From an uncultured beta proteobacterium (GTDB lineage: Bacteria > Pseudomonadota > Gammaproteobacteria > Burkholderiales > Burkholderiaceae_C), in contig CAIQOO010000032.1 of NCBI GenBank assembly GCA_903873485.1, positions 1 to 64,000 of the forward strand: DNA of 64,000 nt. Reading direction: 5' to 3'. Positions 36,255-43,097 of this stretch are shown one piece after another. The notes under the pieces are model-generated. The model was not told the DNA's origin and made no database searches. It worked only from the letters and a program-made list of their open reading frames with translations. Made by a program: the position numbers and the translations under genes. Position 1 is the first letter of the stretch. The number at the start of each line of letters is the position of its first letter.

Positions 36255-37441
36255 TGGATGCTCCCGGCCAGCTCGAAAATCGGGAAATACATCATCACCA
36301 CAATGGCCCCGATGACGATGCCGATAAAGGCCATCAACAGCGGTTCAAACAAGCGCACAAACCAGTCCACCCAACGCGCAATTTCGGCATCGTAATAGGC
36401 GGCAATCCGCTCCATCATCTCGCCCATGTGCCCGGTACGTTCGCCCACCCGCAGCATGCGCAATGACACCGGTGTGGTCAACCCAAAAGACGCCATGGCG
36501 GAGGAAATTTGTACGCCTTCGCGGATTTGATTGGCCGAGGCAGACAAGCGATCACGCAGCGGACCCTGCAACAGGTCTGCCGTCATCTGCAATGAAGGCA
36601 TGATCGACATGCCGCCGCGCAACAGCATGCCCAGCGTGCGATAAAACCTTGCCAACTGGTACCAGCGGATGCGTTCGCCAATGGCAGGAAGTGCGGCCAG
36701 ATGCTGGTAAATCCAGTATCTCGTCCCAGGACGGCGCAGCCAGAAAATCGCACCGGTTGTGACTGCCGTGATACCGATCAACAGGCTCCAGCCATGATCG
36801 TGAACCAGCAGGCCCCAATTGATCAGCAAACGCGAGCTAAAAGGAAGATCGCCACCGAGGTCTTCAAAGATGCGCGAGAAGCGCGGAACCACATAGCCCA
36901 TCAAAAAAACAATGACCAGACCGCCGACACCGGCCAGCAGCATCGGGTAGATGGCGGCGCTGATGATTTTTTTCCGCACGACATCAAGTTGCGCTTGATA
37001 AGCCACATATCTGGCCAGTGCCTCGGGCAGGTCACCGGTTTTTTCGCTGGCGCGCACGGTGGCGATGTAGAGCGGCGGAAAAACGGCGGGGAAATGTTGC
37101 AACGCCTGCGACAGCGATTGGCCCTCAAAGAGAGAGGCCACCAGTTGCGCCAATAAATGCTGGTGGCGTGCCTTGTTTTCTTTTTCCTTGAGGGTTTCAA
37201 TCGAATCGACGACCGACAGGCCGGCTTCGAGCAGCATCAGCAGTTCCTGACTGAACAACCCCAGGGGAAAGGTGCGCGTGTCGGAGGTCGCCAGGTTGGC
37301 GAGCGTGCGGGTCAGCTTGACTTTAAGAATGGCATAACCCTGCAGGCGTGCCTGCTCGGCTGCATCATCGGCGCTGGTGGCCTCCAGCAGCAGGGTCGAA
37401 ACCGGTGTACCTGGGCGCAGAACGCGCAACTCAAAACGCAT
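36251..37441 (-). CDS. GspF/PilC-type inner-membrane platform protein
   Basis: 396 residues. Two T2SSF repeats, each ending in membrane segments: FSQELLMLLEAGLSVVDSIETL ... IISAAIYPMLLAGVGGLVIVFLMGYVVP in the first, and LARFYRTLGMLLRGGMSIMPSLQ ... LFEPLLMAFIGIVIGAIVVMMYFPIF in the second. The N-terminal domain (1-60) is of the GspF type. The stop overlaps the ATPase start. Confidence 0.92.
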   Translation of the reverse strand: MRFELRVLRPGTPVSTLLLEATSADDAAEQARLQGYAILKVKLTRTLANLATSDTRTFPLGLFSQELLMLLEAGLSVVDSIETLKEKENKARHQHLLAQLVASLFEGQSLSQALQHFPAVFPPLYIATVRASEKTGDLPEALARYVAYQAQLDVVRKKIISAAIYPMLLAGVGGLVIVFLMGYVVPRFSRIFEDLGGDLPFSSRLLINWGLLVHDHGWSLLIGITAVTTGAIFWLRRPGTRYWIYQHLAALPAIGERIRWYQLARFYRTLGMLLRGGMSIMPSLQMTADLLQGPLRDRLSASANQIREGVQISSAMASFGLTTPVSLRMLRVGERTGHMGEMMERIAAYYDAEIARWVDWFVRLFEPLLMAFIGIVIGAIVVMMYFPIFELAGSIQ

Positions 37442-37493
37442 GGGTCTTCGTCTCTTGCATGAAGATCGTGGCTATTGCCTGTTCCCCCATTTT

Positions 37494-37931
37494 CTATTCC
37501 CAGTTGCCAATATCGGCATCTTCGCCAGCGCCACCGGGCTGCCCGTCCTTGCCAAGTGAAACAATATCGTATTCACCGTGCTCTCCAGGCCGCTGGTACA
37601 GGTAAGGATTGCCCCAGGGGTCGGGCGGCACGTTTTTTTTCAGATAAGGACCATCCCATTTTTTCTCGTTGGCTGGTTTGTCGATGAGCGCCGCCAAGCC
37701 GTTTTCGGTCGTTGGGAAATGCCCTGTATCCAGACGGTACTGGTCCAGGGCTTTGCCAAATGAATCAAGCTGAGCCCGCGCCGTCTTGATTTCGGACTTG
37801 CCAATTTGCTTGAAATACATCGGGCCAACATAACCCACCAGCAAACCGATGATGACCATCACCACCAACAGTTCAAGCAGCGTAAAGCCGCGCGGCAGCC
37901 GCCTGATTCTGAATGGCCTCTGACGAATCAT
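37494..37931 (-). CDS. gspG: Major pseudopilin GspG
   Basis: 145 residues from the ATG at 37931 (AGGA about 11 bases upstream); ATG 37943 is also in frame but its AGG touches the codon. RGFTLLELLVVMVIIGLLVGYVGP prepilin helix with Glu5, then the canonical GspG body: LDSFGKALDQYRLDTGHFPTTENGLAALIDKP, WDGPYLKKNVPPDPWGNPYLYQRPGEHGEYDIVSLGKDG. The C-terminal Asp-rich loop binds Ca2+ in the family. First gene of the export operon, starting 8-20 bases after the hypB stop. Confidence 0.92.
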   Translation of the reverse strand: MIRQRPFRIRRLPRGFTLLELLVVMVIIGLLVGYVGPMYFKQIGKSEIKTARAQLDSFGKALDQYRLDTGHFPTTENGLAALIDKPANEKKWDGPYLKKNVPPDPWGNPYLYQRPGEHGEYDIVSLGKDGQPGGAGEDADIGNWE

Positions 37932-37950
37932 GTTGTTGAGCATCCTGCAA

Positions 37951-39027
37951 TCAATTTGCCGCTACCTTGGGCTGCAGAGCGCAGCTTTGACCATGCAGCC
38001 AGGCATACCAGTCCTCCATGCCCTCGCCGGTTTCGGCCGACACGCGAAACACGGTGATGCCGGGATTGACCAAGCGGGCATAGGCAATGCAGCGCGCCAC
38101 ATCGAAGCGAAGATGGGGCAACAGATCGATCTTGTTGAGCAACATGACGCTGCTGGCCTTGAACATGTGCGGGTATTTGATCGGTTTGTCTTCGCCTTCG
38201 GTCACCGAAAGAATCACCACCTTGGCCCGCTCGCCCAGGTCAAACAACGCAGGGCAGACCAGGTTGCCGACATTTTCAATCATCAGCACCGAATTGGCTG
38301 GCGGGTTCAACTGGTGAAGGCCACGTGCCAGCATATCGGCATCGAGGTGACAGCCGGTTCCGGTGTTGATCTGAATCACCTTGCAGCCGGTGGCGCGGAT
38401 ACGTTCGGCATCGTTGGCTGTTGCCTGGTCGCCTTCAATGACGTGGATCGGCAACTGCGCGTGAAGGTCACGAATGGTTCGCTCCAGCAGGGTGGTTTTG
38501 CCTGAGCCGGGCGAACTCACCAGATTGAGCGCCAGGATGCCGCGCCCGGCAAACCAGTCCCGGTTGTGTTCGGCGAGATGCTGGTTTTTGGCCAAAATGT
38601 CTTGCTCCAGCGCCACCGTCCGACCGTGCTGGCGCGCATGCAGCACCGCTTCATCGCTGTGCTCATGCGGATGCTCATGTGAATGCGCGTGGTCGTGTGA
38701 ATGGGCATGCTCGGCTGTTGGCGAATGCTCGTGGCCGTGTGCATGGGCATGCGGATGGTCATGCCCGGCTGTTGGCGAATGCTCGTGGTCGTGTGAATGA
38801 CTATGCGGGTGTTCATGCCCGGCTTCATGCGGATGCGCGTGGTCGTGCGAATGGACATGCGAATGATCATGCCCGGCTTCATGCGGATGTTCATGCAATA
38901 CGCCCGGCGCATGCAGGTGATCGTGACCGGCCTGGGCCAGCGCTTGTTTTTCATCCATTTTTTCACCCATTGACGGGTCAGTGATGGTGATGTTGGCCCC
39001 GTTGGAGCATCCACAGATTACGCACAT
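37951..39027 (-). CDS. hypB: Hydrogenase nickel-incorporation GTPase HypB
   Basis: 358 residues from MCVICGCSN, the CxxCGC nickel motif at the N-terminus. Residues about 35-115 form a long His-rich metal store made of repeated H(E/D/S)H units, followed by the GTPase core: P-loop [52 protein letters not shown] and NKIDLLPHL. HypB delivers Ni2+ to the hydrogenase large subunit with HypA. The start overlaps the hypA stop by ten bases. Confidence 0.96.
   Translation of the reverse strand: MCVICGCSNGANITITDPSMGEKMDEKQALAQAGHDHLHAPGVLHEHPHEAGHDHSHVHSHDHAHPHEAGHEHPHSHSHDHEHSPTAGHDHPHAHAHGHEHSPTAEHAHSHDHAHSHEHPHEHSDEAVLHARQHGRTVALEQDILAKNQHLAEHNRDWFAGRGILALNLVSSPGSGKTTLLERTIRDLHAQLPIHVIEGDQATANDAERIRATGCKVIQINTGTGCHLDADMLARGLHQLNPPANSVLMIENVGNLVCPALFDLGERAKVVILSVTEGEDKPIKYPHMFKASSVMLLNKIDLLPHLRFDVARCIAYARLVNPGITVFRVSAETGEGMEDWYAWLHGQSCALQPKVAAN
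38640..38925 (-). repeat. Imperfect tandem repeats encoding the HypB His-rich region
   Basis: Roughly 55-60 base units recur, with shared pieces such as CATGCCCGGCTTCATGCGGA and GGCTGTTGGCGAATGCTCGT (each seen twice on the plus strand). They encode [11 protein letters not shown] / [11 protein letters not shown] units. Copy number could vary between strains without breaking the frame. Confidence 0.65.
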
Positions 39028-39368
39028 TGCTCTACCTCCATTTGTTTGATTTTGAGTTCCTCGCCGGTGATCACAACCAGCTTGAAACTGCCGCATTCAC
39101 AGGTGTCATAAAGCTGGGTCACGCTCACTTCGCTGGCGCAATCAAGGCATCTGGCGCGCCCCGGTATCTCGATGATTTCCAGCCCAGCACCTTCAAGCCG
39201 GGTGTCCTTGGCGCAGACCTCAAAACAAAAGCGCAAGGAATCGGGCAGCACCGCTGCGAGCAGGCCCACCTCCAGCGTGATATGCGTGACCCGCGCATCG
39301 GCCCCTTGTTCGGCGGCGCGTGCAGCGCAGATATCCACCACACTCTGCATGAGACTGAGTTCATGCAT
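39018..39368 (-). CDS. hypA: Hydrogenase maturation protein HypA
   Basis: 116 residues from [13 protein letters not shown], with the invariant MHE nickel-binding N-terminus. The zinc site is [12 protein letters not shown] ... [11 protein letters not shown] (two CxxC pairs). It works with HypB to insert nickel. The ORF extends upstream into hypE, but MHEL fixes the start. Confidence 0.95.
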   Translation of the reverse strand: MHELSLMQSVVDICAARAAEQGADARVTHITLEVGLLAAVLPDSLRFCFEVCAKDTRLEGAGLEIIEIPGRARCLDCASEVSVTQLYDTCECGSFKLVVITGEELKIKQMEVEQCA

Positions 39369-39438
39369 ATTCGGGTACTCCCGGTGACAGGAGCGCCAGC
39401 GCAAGTTGTAATTCAAAAGGTGTGGACATGATTTTCCT

Positions 39439-40542
39439 TTAGCAAATGCGCGGCAACTGCTCGCCGACCAGCATGTCAACGATGCGCTGACCGCCAAATC
39501 CGGTGTGCAGCACCACCACGCCAGCCGGGGCCTGCGTGACTTCGCCAATAATCGCCGAATGCACCCCGGCCGGATGCGCACGCATGGCGGCCAGCACCCG
39601 CGCAGCTTGGGCGGCTGGCACGATCGCCACCAGCAGGCCTTCGTTGGCCAGGTACAGCGGATCAAGCCCAAGAATTTCGCAGGTGCCCTTGACCTCTTCG
39701 CGCAGCGGCAAAGCCGGCTCCTGGATGCGTATCGCCACGTTGGCGCTTTCAGCAAATTCGTTCAGCACCGTGGCGACACCGCCCCGGGTTGCGTCGCGCA
39801 GGCAATGGATGTCGGGGCTGGCGGCCAGCATGGCGGCGACCAGGCTGCCAAGCGGCTGGCAATCGCTTTCCACCGCGCATTCAACTCCAAGCTGGTTGCG
39901 GGCGATCAAAATCGCCGTGCCATGGTCGCCCAGGTAACCGTTGACGATGACCACATCGCCAGGCCGGGCGTTTTTGGCGGAAATGGCCACCCCGTGCGGC
40001 ACGATGCCGATACCGGCGGTGTTGATGAACAGTTTGTCGGCGGCACCACGTTCGACCACCTTGGTGTCGCCGGTGACAATCGAAACTCCAGCCTGCTGGG
40101 CCGTGCGCTGCATGCTGGCCACCACCCGGCGCAAAATGTCCACCGACAAACCTTCTTCGAGCACCACGCCACAGGACAGGAACAGGGGCCGGGCACCGCT
40201 CATGGCAAGGTCGTTGACCGTGCCGGCCACCGCCAGGGTGCCGATGTCGCCGCCCGGAAAAAAAAGCGGATCGACAACGAAGGTGTCGGTGGTGAAGGCC
40301 AGCCGGTCGCCGTGTTGCGCCAGTTCGGCCAGGGAAAATACCGCCTGGTCTTCCATCGCCGCCAGCACCGGGTTGTCAAAGGCACCCAAAAACACATCTT
40401 CAATCAGATCGCGCATGGCTTTGCCGCCGCTGCCGTGGGCCAGGTTGATGTGGCTGTCGCGCACTTTTCCGCTGCGTCGGCGCAGGCCCAGCTCGGTATT
40501 TGCCGTGCTGTGGGTCGCGTTATGGGTCACGTTGTCGTTCAT
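39439..40542 (-). CDS. hypE: Hydrogenase maturation protein HypE
   Basis: 367 residues. PurM-like ATPase: LAHGSGGKAMRDLIEDVF, FTTDTFVVDPLFFPGGDIGTLAVAGTVNDLAMSGA, VTGDTKVV and DATRGGVATVLNEFA. It ends in PRIC, the C-terminal Cys that receives the carbamoyl group from HypF and is dehydrated to thiocyanate for the Fe(CN)2CO ligands. Confidence 0.95.
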   Translation of the reverse strand: MNDNVTHNATHSTANTELGLRRRSGKVRDSHINLAHGSGGKAMRDLIEDVFLGAFDNPVLAAMEDQAVFSLAELAQHGDRLAFTTDTFVVDPLFFPGGDIGTLAVAGTVNDLAMSGARPLFLSCGVVLEEGLSVDILRRVVASMQRTAQQAGVSIVTGDTKVVERGAADKLFINTAGIGIVPHGVAISAKNARPGDVVIVNGYLGDHGTAILIARNQLGVECAVESDCQPLGSLVAAMLAASPDIHCLRDATRGGVATVLNEFAESANVAIRIQEPALPLREEVKGTCEILGLDPLYLANEGLLVAIVPAAQAARVLAAMRAHPAGVHSAIIGEVTQAPAGVVVLHTGFGGQRIVDMLVGEQLPRIC

Positions 40543-40608
40543 GCCTGACTTTCGGTTGCGCGCTGGGCTGCTTCCTGATCACCAGGAGCAGTATCTTTTT
40601 TAGCTATT

Positions 40609-40668
40609 AAATATGTAGCTGTTAGCGCAGGATGGACGGGGGCTACAGGCATATTTTTCATATTTTTA
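40609..40668 (+). repeat. Dispersed intergenic repeat, copy 8
   Basis: TATGTAGCTGTTAGCGCAGG, then ACGGGGGCTACAGGCATATTTTTC. A variant with the GGGGGCT core in place of AAGGGCT. It lies between the exonuclease gene and hypE. Confidence 0.6.
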
Positions 40669-40688
40669 TGTGCTGCTGTATATGGGGT

Positions 40689-41507
40689 TTATTTTTTTGC
40701 ATTATCAGTTGGCGGCACTGCCAATGAATAGGGAGAACCAATTGCCCTAAACACGCTGAGTGCTGCAAATGCATCGTTTGCTGCGTATTCCAGTTGTCGT
40801 GCGGTGAGCTTCGGTAGTGCCCAATTGGATGTTGTAATGGATTTAAGCTTGTGCAGGTTTTTGCCTAAGACAATAGCGACTGCCGCTTTGGCACCCAACT
40901 TCTGCTTGTAGTTAAGTGAGCGAAGCGCTTGTGACAGTTCCACAGTGCTTTTCAACCGGAATCCAAGATTCCGAAATATGGGGCCACGATCAGAATTTAG
41001 ACCAAAGCCGACTTTAACGATGTGCTCTGATTCAATGATAGAGCGTAATGGTTCGGCGAGTATGCCCAATGGCACTTGGATGATATAGGCGCGATCACTG
41101 AGTGCAAACTGGATGACATGTGGGCCTGTGCGAGGGGCATCCTTCGACCATGTTGGTTTTGATTCGGTATCAAAGCCGACAAAACGTTCGAACTGAATTG
41201 CTTCACTTGCTACTTTAAGCTGGGACAAGGTTTTGATGACAAAGATTCGATTAAGGGCCAAGCCATCAAATGTTGGGAGTTGAGCGATTTGCTCCTTCGA
41301 AGGGCGATCTTTTTGTGTCCTCGGCTTCTCGTATGTGGTATTCCTGGTGTCTTGGATAATTGGGAAATCGTTCCCTTCAGCTTTTTTTTCCTGCTTCTCA
41401 ATCTGCTCCCATTCCCAAGGCGCAACGCCGCATCCGGCTGCATCAGCGATCTCCTCTGCGCTATATCCACGGTTGCGCATCTCATAAAGAAAATCCCAAT
41501 CACTCAT
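40689..41507 (-). CDS. DEDDy 3'-5' exonuclease-domain protein (RNase D-like)
   Basis: 272 residues. A short N-terminal region (1-95) with helical MSDWDFLYEMRNRGYSAEEIADAAG, then an exonuclease domain: VGFDTES (Asp, Glu), VKVGFGLNSD (Asp) and LEYAANDAFAALSVF (Tyr...Asp), giving the DEDDy set. It would remove nucleotides from the 3' end of RNA or DNA. It has no known role in hydrogenase maturation, lies between hypD and hypE, and is clearly lower in G+C than both, so it is probably a later insertion. Confidence 0.85.
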   Translation of the reverse strand: MSDWDFLYEMRNRGYSAEEIADAAGCGVAPWEWEQIEKQEKKAEGNDFPIIQDTRNTTYEKPRTQKDRPSKEQIAQLPTFDGLALNRIFVIKTLSQLKVASEAIQFERFVGFDTESKPTWSKDAPRTGPHVIQFALSDRAYIIQVPLGILAEPLRSIIESEHIVKVGFGLNSDRGPIFRNLGFRLKSTVELSQALRSLNYKQKLGAKAAVAIVLGKNLHKLKSITTSNWALPKLTARQLEYAANDAFAALSVFRAIGSPYSLAVPPTDNAKK

Positions 41508-41643
41508 TTTGTGCTCGTTTTGATTTCATTGCTGCTTATCGAGATGTCTAACGTTTGAATTAACCGGCTGGCGTGGCTGCCAATGGCTACATTACCGGCA
41601 TTCCAAACGCGAGTTTCGGGTGGTGGCTGACGTTCATTGCTAA

Positions 41644-42777
41644 TCAGGTATTTTTCAGGCCAGTGGTGTCGATCCGCCCATAGTTGTAATGCGCAGCGCA
41701 GGCACCTTCGGTGGACACCATCAGCGAACCCAGGGGCATCTCGGGCGTGCATGTGGTGCCGAACACTTTGCATTGATGCGGCTTGATCACTCCCTTCAGC
41801 ACCTCGCCGCACTGGCAGTCCTTTGGGTCGGCAATGGTGAGGTTGGGCACCGAAAACCTGCGTTCTGCGTCAAATTCGGCATAAGCCGCGCGAACCCGCA
41901 CCCCGGAGTGTTCGATTGAGCCGAGTCCGCGCCACTCGAAAAATTCTCTTGGCTCGAACACCTGATCAATGGCTGCCAGGGCTTTGAGGTTGCCGTCGCG
42001 GGGCACGATGCGGCCATACTGGTTTTCGACTTCGGCGCGGCCTTCGGCAATCTGCTTGAGAACCATCCACAGCGAATGCAACACGTCCAGTGGCTCAAAG
42101 CCGGCAATGGTGATCGGCTTGCCATACTCGCTGGCAATGAACTCGTAAGGACGGGTGCCGATGACCATGCTGACATGGCCGGGGCCGAGAAAGCCGTCCA
42201 GGTGCAAATCGGGCGAGTCGAGAATGGCCTTGATGGTCGGAATGATGGTGATGTGGTTGCAAAACAGCGAGAAGTTGGTGATACCTTGTTTTTTGGCTTG
42301 CAGCACGGTCATGGCGGTGCTGGGCATGGTGGTTTCAAACCCCAGGCCGAAAAAAACCACTTCGCGCTCCGGATTGTCTTTGGCCAGTTTCAAGGCATCC
42401 AGCGGCGAATAAACCATGCGCACGTCGGCCCCGTCGGCTTTGGCTTTGAGCAGGCTTTTTTTCGAGCCTGGCACGCGCATGGCATCGCCGAAGGTGGTGA
42501 AAATGACCTGGGGAAGCTCTGCCAGCGCCACGCAGTCATCAACCCGGCCCATCGGCAGCACGCAGACCGGGCAACCCGGCCCATGAACAAATTCGACCTC
42601 GTCGGGCAGAAATTGCGTCATGCCGTAGCGAAAGATCGAATGGGTGTGGCCACCGCACACCTCCATGATCTGCAACGGCCGCTGCTTCGCCCGTGCAATG
42701 CCAGCCACCACGCTGCGGATTTCCCGGGCCAGCATCTGTGCCTTTTCCGGGTCGCGGAATTCATCAACGAATTTCAT
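41644..42777 (-). CDS. hypD: Hydrogenase maturation protein HypD
   Basis: 377 residues. Conserved motifs: MEVCGGHTHSIFRYG, VHGPGCPVCVLP, FFGLGFETTMPSTA, FLGPGHVSMVIG and the C-terminal [4Fe-4S] cysteines in CQCGEVLKG ... CKVFGTTCTPEMPLGSLMVSTEGACAAHYNYGR. It is the scaffold, with HypC, on which the Fe(CN)2CO group is built. Confidence 0.96.
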   Translation of the reverse strand: MKFVDEFRDPEKAQMLAREIRSVVAGIARAKQRPLQIMEVCGGHTHSIFRYGMTQFLPDEVEFVHGPGCPVCVLPMGRVDDCVALAELPQVIFTTFGDAMRVPGSKKSLLKAKADGADVRMVYSPLDALKLAKDNPEREVVFFGLGFETTMPSTAMTVLQAKKQGITNFSLFCNHITIIPTIKAILDSPDLHLDGFLGPGHVSMVIGTRPYEFIASEYGKPITIAGFEPLDVLHSLWMVLKQIAEGRAEVENQYGRIVPRDGNLKALAAIDQVFEPREFFEWRGLGSIEHSGVRVRAAYAEFDAERRFSVPNLTIADPKDCQCGEVLKGVIKPHQCKVFGTTCTPEMPLGSLMVSTEGACAAHYNYGRIDTTGLKNT

Positions 42778-42797
42778 GGCTTGTCTTTTTAAAAGGG

Positions 42798-43076
42798 TTA
42801 GGCCGCCGATGCCTGCATGCTGTCGATTTCAGCCTGCATCTCGCCGAGTTCGCTCAACAGCGCCAGGGTGGCAGCCGCCTCCTGTTCATCGAGTCGCATC
42901 ATGGCAAAGCCGACATGCACCAGCACCCAGTCGCCCAGACAGGACTCCACCGGATGCTCGTCATCCACCACAAAGGCTATATTCACCGCCCGCCTGACCC
43001 CGCCCACCTCGACCATGGCCAGTTGCATGTCGGCGCTGATGATTTCAACGATTTGTCCAGGGATGCCCAAACACAT
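42798..43076 (-). CDS. hypC: Hydrogenase maturation chaperone HypC
   Basis: 92 residues from MCLGIPGQIVEI; Cys2 is essential for Fe binding in the family and fixes the start (an earlier ATG at 43088 would bury it). The remaining OB-fold is typical (VEVGGVRRAVNIAFV, GDWVLVHVGFAM). It lies between hypF and hypD. Confidence 0.95.
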   Translation of the reverse strand: MCLGIPGQIVEIISADMQLAMVEVGGVRRAVNIAFVVDDEHPVESCLGDWVLVHVGFAMMRLDEQEAAATLALLSELGEMQAEIDSMQASAA

Positions 43077-43097
43077 GATGTTCTCCAATTGATTCGT

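Noticed and set aside
38640-38925. CRISPR-like array
   Set aside because: Units are imperfect, contiguous and lie in frame in hypB encoding His-rich repeats; there are no spacers.
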